Positions 1-6,178 of a DNA stretch of 8,515 bases are shown here, in pieces; position 1 is the stretch's first letter; each line of letters opens with the position of its first letter. The stretch is from Bacteroidia bacterium (lineage in GTDB: Bacteria; Bacteroidota; Bacteroidia; Bacteroidales; VadinHA17), in assembly GCA_026391515.1 (NCBI GenBank), contig JAPLEC010000109.1, forward strand, positions 1-8,515. The letters are read 5' to 3'. Position numbers and translations under genes: made by a program. The notes under the pieces are model-generated. The model was not told where the DNA came from, made no database searches, and saw only the letters and a program-made list of their open reading frames with translations.

Positions 1-1
1 G

Positions 2-127
2 ATAATAAGTGCTCCCAATGGTTTTTACAGGGTAAGTGCTCTGAGATGCCAGGACATGAACTCTGCTCTGCTTAAGAAAAACAGTATGGGGAAAAGATTC
101 CCGGGAGTCTGGGTAAAGAAAATTTGA
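2..127 (+). CDS. C-terminal fragment of an upstream gene, SPOR-like ending
   Basis: An open frame runs from the left edge to TGA at 125-127, giving 41 residues; the start lies outside the window. The tail contains NGFYRVSALRCQDMNSALL and ends FPGVWVKKI. This alternation (YRVS, then a helix with SALLKK, then a final strand FPGVWV) resembles the last part of a SPOR domain, a fold that binds denuded peptidoglycan and often closes Bacteroidota envelope proteins. That assignment rests on pattern resemblance over a short stretch and is tentative. Another frame is open only to base 75 and gives a Cys-rich, less protein-like sequence. The gene ends 12 bases before a strong hairpin, which suits a transcript end there. 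Confidence 0.5.
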   Translation: MISAPNGFYRVSALRCQDMNSALLKKNSMGKRFPGVWVKKI

Positions 128-139
128 CCTCTCCCCAAA

Positions 140-161
140 CCCCTCCCCCAGGAGGGAGGGG
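140..161. repeat. C-rich/G-rich palindromic repeat between genes
   Basis: CCCCTCCC (140-147) and GGGAGGGG (154-161) form a perfect 8-base inverted repeat with a 6-base loop. A second C-run (CTCCCC, 131-136) sits just upstream. Palindromes of CCCCTCCC/GGGAGGGG type are common interspersed elements in Bacteroidota intergenic DNA, which is recollection and not a search result. It lies 12 bases after the upstream stop codon and could act as a transcript-end hairpin, but no T-run follows, so intrinsic termination is doubtful. Confidence 0.6.
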
Positions 162-184
162 CTTAAAAATCACTATAATTAACC

Positions 185-221
185 TGTTTAAGATTCTGAT
201 TTATATAGAATTTGTTTAAGA
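185..221 (+). repeat. Direct repeat TGTTTAAGA, two copies 28 bases apart
   Basis: TGTTTAAGA occurs at 185-193 and again at 213-221. TTCTTA (reverse orientation) at 224-229 and TAAGAA at 244-249 extend the motif family. Four related hexamers within 65 bases just upstream of the regulator gene suggest a protein-binding region. The DNA is AT-rich, so part of this may be chance. Confidence 0.35.
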
Positions 222-238
222 AATTCTTATTAAATTTG
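212..238 (+). promoter_or_regulatory. Candidate Bacteroidota-type promoter of the regulator gene
   Basis: TAAATTTG at 231-238 fits the Bacteroidota -7 consensus TAnnTTTG exactly, and TTG at 212-214 can serve as the -33 element. The 16-base gap between them is slightly shorter than the usual range of about 17 to 23. Transcription would start near 245, leaving a leader of roughly 14 bases before the ATG at 259. No Shine-Dalgarno sequence is present, which is normal in this phylum. This is a motif match only. Confidence 0.35.
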
Positions 239-249
239 ATTAATAAGAA
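224..249. promoter_or_regulatory. Perfect palindrome over the regulator's promoter (possible operator)
   Basis: TTCTTATTAA (224-233) and TTAATAAGAA (240-249) are a perfect 10-base inverted repeat around a 6-base centre. A second overlapping palindrome, TAAGAA-A-TTCTTA, spans 217-229. The larger one covers the candidate -7 element at 231-238 and ends 9 bases before the start codon, where a bound protein would block transcription. Autoregulation by the downstream gene is a reasonable inference. An RNA hairpin in the leader is the alternative. Confidence 0.45.
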
Positions 250-258
250 ATATTTTCC

Positions 259-2283
259 ATGAGTGACCTTCTCCCCAAAAATCAGGTTTTCATCAATATG
301 CTCACTGAAATAATTGTGGCGAACCTCAGAAATGAAAATTTTGGGGTAAACGATCTTGCACGGGGATTAGGGATAAGCCGTTACAGACTAAGCCTCAGGC
401 TGCAGGCAATTACCAACAAAACGATCAACCAGTTTATTCGTGAGACACGTCTCCGGAAAGCTATGGAGATGCTTATTAATGAGGAAGTTTCTGCTTCTGA
501 CGTTGCATACAAAGTCGGATTCAGCAGCCCGGCTTATTTCAATACATGTTTTCATGAATTCTACGGTTTCCCTCCGGGGAAGGTTAAAACCCTGGGAACA
601 AAAATCCTCGAGGAAGAAGTACAAAAACCTATAAGTGCTCTTGAAAAACGAAAAAGACCAGCACGGCGATCAGTTATCTTTACTTTATCAGGGATCAGTA
701 TTTTAGTGGTTTTGGCAGTTATTGTTATTTCACTTGTTCGCTCTAAGATCTATAACAGAAGCAACCTGGAAAAACTTATTTCATCAGGTGAGAGAATATC
801 GATTGCTGTAATGCCTTTCCAGAACCTGATCAATGATTCGATTCGTTATGGAGAAATAATTCAAATCAGTTTAACATCCTTCCTTTCAGGTTACACTGAA
901 GAACTTAAGGTAGAACAACCGGAATCAGTAAATGGGATTCTTACAAGCGAAGGGCTGACCAATTATGCCTCAGTTACACCCTCTATGGCAATTTCTGCTG
1001 CCCGGAAACTGAATGCAAATATTTTTGTTTTCGGCGATATTATAAAGTCAGGGAATGTCAGGCGGTTTTATGCTCAGCTTACAGACACAAAAACCAAAGA
1101 GGTCATTAAATCTTTTCAGGTTGAAGGCTCTTTAAAAGAAGAAGGATTATTGCAGATACTTGATTCAATAAATAAAAAAGTTGGGAATTATCTTCTGATC
1201 TCCAAACTTAAACGGAAGAATATTGAATTTGAAAAAGTTACAACAACCAATTCTGCCCAGGCTTATACATACTATCTTAAAGGGAAAGATGCCTATTATA
1301 GTATGCGGTATTCTGATGCAATCAACTGGTTTCAGAAGGCATTGACTGCAGACACGAATTTTACATGGACAATGAGATTTCTTGCTGCGTCAAATAATAA
1401 TAATGGCGATATAAATGAGGCGAGAAAATGGAGCCTGAAATTCTATTCTAAAAAGGAAATGATGAATGAATATCAAAGGCTATATGCTGATTATGGATAT
1501 GCCAATACTTTCCTGACACCAAATGAATCAATTGCTATTCTCAAACGGTTGCTACTGATTGATGAACAACCCCCGGTTTATCGCAGTTTGGGTGCAAAAT
1601 ATTTCAACCTGCAACAATATGATAAAGCAATACCAGAGCTTATTAAAGCGCTTGATATATACAAAAAATGGGGTTCAAAGCCTTTAGGATATGATTTTTA
1701 TTCCTTTCTGGCGACTGCTTATCATGAATCCGGCCAATACAAAAAAGAGAAAAAGCTGTACAGGAAATCAGAACGGGATTTCCCTGATAATATATACATG
1801 ACAGGAAGACAAGCTATTCTTGCTTTAACTGAAAAAGACACAGTGACGGCCAACAAATTCATTGAAAAATACAGATCAATCCTTAAAGGTAACTCGGCAA
1901 CTGAAGCTAACATAACAGGCGATGTAGGAGGCCTTTACAGAGAGGCAAACCTGCCCGATAAAGCAGAAAAATATTTCCGGGAAGCACTCCGGATGGACCC
2001 ACAGAATATATTATGGCTGAATAATCTTGCTTATTTGCTGATTAATACCGGACGGAACATCAGTGAAGGGATGGATATTGCTGAAAAAGTCCTGGTTATT
2101 GATACTGCAAACATAAGAGCTCTTCGTATAAAAGGCTGGGGTTTATATAAACTGGGGAAAAACCAGGAAGCGCTTGATCTGCTTCAGAAATGCTGGAATA
2201 CAAAACTGTATGGTTATAATCATTCTGAGCTTCTTCATCTCGAGGAAGTAAGGAAAGCTGTAGAGGAGCATAATTTCCGGTGA
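259..2283 (+). CDS. Membrane-anchored AraC-type regulator with TolB/FlgO-like and TPR sensor region
   Basis: A 674-residue one-component regulator. Residues about 12-112 form an AraC-family DNA-binding domain with both HTH units: FGVNDLARGLGIS (28-40) and ASDVAYKVGFSSPAYFNTCF (79-98), followed by the usual HEFYGFPPGKVK. A basic stretch RKRPARR (131-137) precedes one hydrophobic helix (about 139-160), so the HTH should be cytoplasmic and the remainder periplasmic. Residues 179-315 begin ISIAVMPFQNL, the signature of TolB/FlgO-like domains that precede TPRs in many CadC-like regulators. TPR-like helical pairs follow (about 333-366, 439-471, 477-510, 552-582, 584-617, 620-650). This is the CadC/ToxR plan with an AraC HTH in place of the winged helix, and reversed relative to SusR or hybrid two-component systems, where the HTH is C-terminal. 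It likely controls the susCD pair 481 bases downstream. Domain calls are by eye; the ligand is unknown. Confidence 0.9.
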   Translation: MSDLLPKNQVFINMLTEIIVANLRNENFGVNDLARGLGISRYRLSLRLQAITNKTINQFIRETRLRKAMEMLINEEVSASDVAYKVGFSSPAYFNTCFHEFYGFPPGKVKTLGTKILEEEVQKPISALEKRKRPARRSVIFTLSGISILVVLAVIVISLVRSKIYNRSNLEKLISSGERISIAVMPFQNLINDSIRYGEIIQISLTSFLSGYTEELKVEQPESVNGILTSEGLTNYASVTPSMAISAARKLNANIFVFGDIIKSGNVRRFYAQLTDTKTKEVIKSFQVEGSLKEEGLLQILDSINKKVGNYLLISKLKRKNIEFEKVTTTNSAQAYTYYLKGKDAYYSMRYSDAINWFQKALTADTNFTWTMRFLAASNNNNGDINEARKWSLKFYSKKEMMNEYQRLYADYGYANTFLTPNESIAILKRLLLIDEQPPVYRSLGAKYFNLQQYDKAIPELIKALDIYKKWGSKPLGYDFYSFLATAYHESGQYKKEKKLYRKSERDFPDNIYMTGRQAILALTEKDTVTANKFIEKYRSILKGNSATEANITGDVGGLYREANLPDKAEKYFREALRMDPQNILWLNNLAYLLINTGRNISEGMDIAEKVLVIDTANIRALRIKGWGLYKLGKNQEALDLLQKCWNTKLYGYNHSELLHLEEVRKAVEEHNFR

Positions 2284-2292
2284 AATATGATA

Positions 2293-2315
2293 ATTTGTCT
2301 CTGGAGGAGACAAAT
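2293..2315 (+). terminator. Hairpin directly after the regulator gene
   Basis: ATTTGTCTC (2293-2301) pairs perfectly with GAGACAAAT (2307-2315) around a 5-base loop, starting 10 bases after the stop codon. The position suits transcript-end processing or termination. No T-run follows, so a classical intrinsic terminator is not established. It may equally be the first unit of the hairpin array that continues to the right. Confidence 0.4.
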
Positions 2316-2322
2316 ATGAATA

Positions 2323-2483
2323 ACCTCCGGTGCCAACCGGAGGTCATAGAACTAACTACACATATCGAGCCCTGAAGGGGCTCAACAGTAATATTAAGCT
2401 CCTTCAGAGCTTGATATCATTGTTTGGCAGCTTACCCCCGGTTTCACCGGGGGTTATTCATATAGAGCCACTTTCGTCGCTCT
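2323..2483. repeat. Array of palindromic hairpins, REP-like intergenic repeat element
   Basis: Perfect hairpins follow one another: ACCTCCGGT/ACCGGAGGT (2323-2331, 2336-2344), GAGCCC/GGGCTC (2367-2372, 2378-2383), AAGCTC/GAGCTT (2396-2401, 2407-2412) and ACCCCCGGT/ACCGGGGGT (2434-2442, 2446-2454). A weak fifth, AGAGC/GCTCT, lies at 2464-2468 and 2479-2483. Loops are 3 to 6 bases in the four strong ones and arms differ between hairpins. No reading frame of note crosses the stretch. Composite GC-rich palindromes of this appearance recur between genes in Bacteroidota. Their role (REP-like mobile sequence, mRNA 3' protection, termination) is not shown by the sequence. Confidence 0.7.
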
Positions 2484-2546
2484 TAGCCCATTAAAACAAA
2501 ATTTTCAAACCGGTACCTTTTTTTGTCCTCCAACTGGTATCCATTC

Positions 2547-2596
2547 CAAAATTGAAAACTTTCGAATCAAAATTGAAAGTTTTGAAATCAAAATTG
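2547..2596 (+). promoter_or_regulatory. Three CAAAATTG repeats at exact 21-base spacing, candidate AraC-type operator
   Basis: CAAAATTG occurs at 2547-2554, 2568-2575 and 2589-2596, each exactly 21 bases after the previous one. The first two full 21-base units (2547-2567, 2568-2588) agree at 17 of 21 positions. The second and third copies share the 11-mer AATCAAAATTG. A 9-base inverted repeat AAAACTTTC (2555-2563) / GAAAGTTTT (2575-2583) is embedded. Two helical turns between direct half-sites is the geometry of AraC on its I1/I2 sites. With an AraC-domain regulator encoded immediately upstream and susC starting 168 bases downstream, this is the best operator candidate in the window. Binding is inferred. 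Confidence 0.55.
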
Positions 2597-2648
2597 CTAT
2601 GTACCTGCATCGATTTTGAACGAACTTTAAGAAGCCAATTTGCTTCAA

Positions 2649-2673
2649 TTATTAACATACTGGTTGTTAATAA
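2649..2673. promoter_or_regulatory. Palindrome TTATTAAC-N9-GTTAATAA upstream of susC
   Basis: TTATTAAC (2649-2656) and GTTAATAA (2666-2673) form a perfect 8-base inverted repeat with a 9-base centre. The half-site TTATTAA/TTAATAA also makes up the inner arms of the palindrome in front of the regulator gene (227-233, 240-246), though spaced differently. TAACTTGT at 2671-2678 is a weak -7-like match overlapping its right arm. I see no clear TAnnTTTG promoter between here and the ATG at 2765. The low-complexity AT composition tempers the significance. Confidence 0.35.
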
Positions 2674-2764
2674 CTTGTGTTCGTAGAGAATTTAATTTTT
2701 AATTGGTTCCTATGAGTTTACGAATCTATCCCAATCTGCTTTCTAACCATTTAGACTAATTTCT

Positions 2765-5700
2765 ATGAAACAACTCAGGCATAATCTTAAAATAAAATGG
2801 ACCGGATCTCATTCCGGGAAAACAATCCGGATTGTGAAATTATTGCTCATTTTATCAATGACAATAATTTTTCATTTCCGGACTGTGGAATCCTACTCCC
2901 AGACAAAAGAGCCTATCTCAGAGTCGGGGAAAAGTGATAATACTTCATCACTTCAGCAGAAAAGTGTTTCCGGAACAGTGACTGATAAGTCCGGCAATCT
3001 TATGCCTGGAGTATCAGTGGTTGTAAAGGGAACTGTAATTGGTACTGCGACTGATGCGAATGGTAATTTTTCCCTCGAACTTCCAGCTGGTGCTGAAACT
3101 CTTACCTTCTCATTGGTTGGGATGGTCAAACAGGAGGTTATAATAGGAAATCAGACCGTGTTTAACATAATGCTTGAGGAATCAGTCCAGGGTCTTGATG
3201 AGGTTGTAATTGTAGGGTATGGAGTACAGAAGAAGGTGAATCTTACAGGCTCGGTTGCGGCCGTAAAATTTGATGAAGCGATCTCCTCACGGCCGGTAGT
3301 CAATTTTTCCACAGCTTTGGAGGGACTCGCTTCAGGAGTATCCTTACGTCAGTCCAGGGGCTTGCCCGGATATGATGATGCAACAATCAGGATCAGAGGC
3401 ACCGGAACGCTGAATAACAGCGCCCCAATGATACTTCTTGATGGCATGGAAGCATATCTGTGGGATATTAATCCCCGGGATGTTGAATCTGTTTCCATCC
3501 TTAAAGATGCCGCTTCAGCTTCCATTTATGGAGCCCGTGCTGCAAATGGAGTCATTCTTATTACAACAAAAAATGGAGCCGGTAAACAGTTGAATGTTAA
3601 TTATAGTGGAATATTTTCAATATCCCAGCCTGTCAACCTGCTTGAATTTGTTTCTGATTACCCGACCTACATGCGGCTGATAAATGAAAGCAGGAGGAAT
3701 ATAGGTTCTGCTGAAATTTTCTCATCCTCAACGATTTCTAAATGGGAATATGCCAACCGGTATCCTGACAGTCTCAATGCCATTGGTGTTCCTAATTATG
3801 TGGCATTCCCCAATACAAACTGGATAAAAGAAATGTTTCACAACAGCCTTGCTAAAGATCAGACTCTCTCGATAAGCGGCTCTACCCAGAGTGTAAAGTT
3901 TTTATTGTCAGCCAGATATTTTGATAATCCCGGTGTACTTGACAGAACCGGGATGAAAACCTATTCAATGAGAATAAATCTGGAAGCCGATGTTAACAAA
4001 TGGCTGAAAGTCGGGACACGCACAGCTGGCAATCTTTATGATTATGGAAACGGCACCATGGATGAATACACAAGATTTTTTAGTTATGTCAAGTTGACAA
4101 CTCCTGGTGTTTACCCGGTTTACAACGGACAATATGGATACAAGGAGGCTCCTGAAGAGAGTTCAACGGCAGGCAATGGCTATTGCGAGCTATATTTAAC
4201 CAATGGAGAAAACAAGCAATATACTGCTAATAGCCTCCTTTTCAGTAAGGTCACTTTTTTAAAGGGGTTATCATGGGACCTGAATTTCAATTATTTCGTA
4301 AGTTACATCCACATGAATAACCGGACTAATCCTAAAATTGGAGAGCGCGTTAAATTCAGTACAGGAGACGTTAAGTCTTCGGAAACTCAGCCAAGTCAAC
4401 TTAAAACGTATACATATCTGTATCATTGGTATACTTATACTCTTGAGAACTTGTTACATTACCAGGCAACAATCGCAAAGAAACACAATATCAATACTTT
4501 ACTTGGCTATTCTGAAAGCTACTTATATAATTTCCAACACGATGCAACCAAACAAGGTCTGTTTGATGAAAGCGCCTGGGTATTTAATGCTGCAACTTCA
4601 ACGGTTTCAATTAACGGATCGGCTTTTGACTATGCTTTGCGTTCCTGGTTCGGACGCCTGAATTATGATTTTGATGGCCGTTACCTGCTTGAAGCTAATT
4701 TACGGTATGATGGTTCTTCGCGGTTCTATTCTGATAACAGGTATGGCTGGTTCCCTTCATTTTCTGCAGGCTGGCGAATTTCACAGGAAAAATTTCTCAA
4801 AAATTCCAAATATGTTCAAAACCTGAAGATCCGGGCTTCGTGGGGCAAACTTGGGAACAATTCGTCCGGAAATTACGATTATCAAGCACTTTATAATCCT
4901 GTATATTATTCATTTAACGGATCACAAGTCACAGGACTACGTCCGTCAAAAATTGCAAATCCCTTTCTGAAATGGGAATCCACAACTGTCACTAATGTAG
5001 GTTTGGATGCTGCGCTGCTGAAAAATCGTCTGTTGGCTGAATTTGATGCCTACGATAAAGAAACCGACGGTATCCTGACCACTCCGCCGATTTACCTGAC
5101 AATGGGATTGGTCACTGCTCCGACAGTGAACTCAGCGGGCGTATCAAATAAAGGAATTGAATTTACCCTTGGATGGAAAGACCAGGCCGGTCAGGTAAAA
5201 TATTCTGTATCAGTAAATTTCGGATATAACAAAAACGAAGTAACCAAATATAAAGGAAAGTTGGTGGCTGAATGGCGTACCGATACGGCAGGGAATAAAT
5301 ACTATTATTCAAATATCGGGAATGTTTCAAGCGGAGATGCATTTCGCGTTCTCGAAGGTCGTTCAATAAATGAACCTTACCTGCTGGATGTATATACAGG
5401 TAATGGAACCTATTTTAATGCCGATTCAACAGTAAATATTGCAGGAGGACCAAGAGACGGCATGATCCGTACACCTGAAGATATGGCCTGGCTGAACGCC
5501 ATGGTAGCTGCCGGCTACCAATTCATGCCTGGCCTTGGAGTAGCAAAAAACAAGATCTGGTACGGCGATTATATTTATGCCGATCTTAATGGAGATAAAA
5601 TATATGGCAACAATTATGATAGAAGGTTCACCGGCACTTCAGCGATGCCTAAAATAACTTTTGGCTCACAGATGAGCATCAGCTGGAAAAATTTCGATTT

Positions 5701-6166
5701 AAATCTTACTTGGTATGGCCAGGCTGTATGCAAATTGTACTGGCTGGAAACTTGCTTTAACAGCTCAGCAACAGGCCCCCGGTATCAGATCGGTAAAATG
5801 GTAGCGGATGATCATTATTACTACAATGATGCAAATCCCAGTGATTCCACCAATAATATAAATGGTTCTTATCCGCGTCTTAAATACGATGCAAATGTAA
5901 ACGAAACGCAAAACTCACAGCCCAGCACACGGTGGCTGTTCAATGGTTCATTTTTGAGGCTGAAGAATCTTACATTGGGTTATACCATACCTAAGAAAAT
6001 TGCCAATAAGATCTTTACCGAACAAATCCATCTGTACATCTCATTTGAAAACCTCTTTACGATCACTTCCTTCCCAGGCATGGATCCGGAAATGGGAGGT
6101 AATGGCAACTATGTAAGTTATCCGATAATGAAACAGATCGCTTTCGGAATCAACGTGACTTTATAA
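2765..6166 (+). CDS. SusC/RagA-family TonB-dependent outer-membrane transporter
   Basis: A 1133-residue TonB-linked outer-membrane channel, the import half of a SusCD nutrient complex. It has a long basic N-region, a hydrophobic core (about 22-38) and a probable signal-peptidase site near VESYSQ (41-46). A CarboxypepD-regulatory-like domain covers about 67-139 (SGTVTDKSGNLMPGVSVVVK). The TonB-box region reads DEVVIVGYG (145-153). The plug follows (about 155-272), with IRIRGTGTLNNSAPMILLDG and SILKDAASASIYGARAANGV typical of the family. The 22-strand barrel fills the remainder, with MDPE near the end and a terminal FGINVTL. Final Leu instead of the more usual Phe is a small variation. There is no STN domain, so anti-sigma signalling is not expected. 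An in-frame TAA at 2744-2746 with no intervening ATG supports this start. Substrate cannot be read from the sequence. susD follows after 12 bases. Confidence 0.96.
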   Translation: MKQLRHNLKIKWTGSHSGKTIRIVKLLLILSMTIIFHFRTVESYSQTKEPISESGKSDNTSSLQQKSVSGTVTDKSGNLMPGVSVVVKGTVIGTATDANGNFSLELPAGAETLTFSLVGMVKQEVIIGNQTVFNIMLEESVQGLDEVVIVGYGVQKKVNLTGSVAAVKFDEAISSRPVVNFSTALEGLASGVSLRQSRGLPGYDDATIRIRGTGTLNNSAPMILLDGMEAYLWDINPRDVESVSILKDAASASIYGARAANGVILITTKNGAGKQLNVNYSGIFSISQPVNLLEFVSDYPTYMRLINESRRNIGSAEIFSSSTISKWEYANRYPDSLNAIGVPNYVAFPNTNWIKEMFHNSLAKDQTLSISGSTQSVKFLLSARYFDNPGVLDRTGMKTYSMRINLEADVNKWLKVGTRTAGNLYDYGNGTMDEYTRFFSYVKLTTPGVYPVYNGQYGYKEAPEESSTAGNGYCELYLTNGENKQYTANSLLFSKVTFLKGLSWDLNFNYFVSYIHMNNRTNPKIGERVKFSTGDVKSSETQPSQLKTYTYLYHWYTYTLENLLHYQATIAKKHNINTLLGYSESYLYNFQHDATKQGLFDESAWVFNAATSTVSINGSAFDYALRSWFGRLNYDFDGRYLLEANLRYDGSSRFYSDNRYGWFPSFSAGWRISQEKFLKNSKYVQNLKIRASWGKLGNNSSGNYDYQALYNPVYYSFNGSQVTGLRPSKIANPFLKWESTTVTNVGLDAALLKNRLLAEFDAYDKETDGILTTPPIYLTMGLVTAPTVNSAGVSNKGIEFTLGWKDQAGQVKYSVSVNFGYNKNEVTKYKGKLVAEWRTDTAGNKYYYSNIGNVSSGDAFRVLEGRSINEPYLLDVYTGNGTYFNADSTVNIAGGPRDGMIRTPEDMAWLNAMVAAGYQFMPGLGVAKNKIWYGDYIYADLNGDKIYGNNYDRRFTGTSAMPKITFGSQMSISWKNFDLNLTWYGQAVCKLYWLETCFNSSATGPRYQIGKMVADDHYYYNDANPSDSTNNINGSYPRLKYDANVNETQNSQPSTRWLFNGSFLRLKNLTLGYTIPKKIANKIFTEQIHLYISFENLFTITSFPGMDPEMGGNGNYVSYPIMKQIAFGINVTL

Positions 6167-6178
6167 AACAAACCTGAT

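Noticed and set aside
1..75. Alternative reading of the left edge in the first frame
   Set aside because: It closes at TAA 73-75 and gives a Cys-rich peptide with no recognisable pattern, whereas the neighbouring frame is open to 127 and looks like a domain end.
388..624. Minus-strand open frame inside the regulator gene
   Set aside because: It lies wholly within the AraC HTH coding region, has no recognisable domain, and its sequence is explained by the + strand gene. Other antisense frames at 1722-1913, 5163-5366 and 7703-7927 are rejected for the same reason.
2096..2347. Minus-strand open frame across the end of the regulator gene
   Set aside because: It starts in the palindromic repeat and runs antisense to the TPR region. 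The composition is low-complexity and shows no domain or initiation context.
2601..2764. Strong susC promoter
   Set aside because: No TAnnTTTG element with a properly spaced TTG was found. TAACTTGT (2671) and TAATTTTT (2693) are only partial matches, so no promoter is annotated.
2284..2764. Small gene, tRNA or other RNA gene in the 481-base gap
   Set aside because: No open frame of credible composition, no tRNA cloverleaf and no recognisable riboswitch were seen. The content is explained by the hairpin array and the repeat-bearing control region.
4338..4661. 107-codon + strand frame inside susC
   Set aside because: It is an out-of-frame shadow of the conserved SusC barrel sequence, and the overlapping frame encodes uninterrupted family motifs. 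The same applies to 440-634 and 6372-6560.
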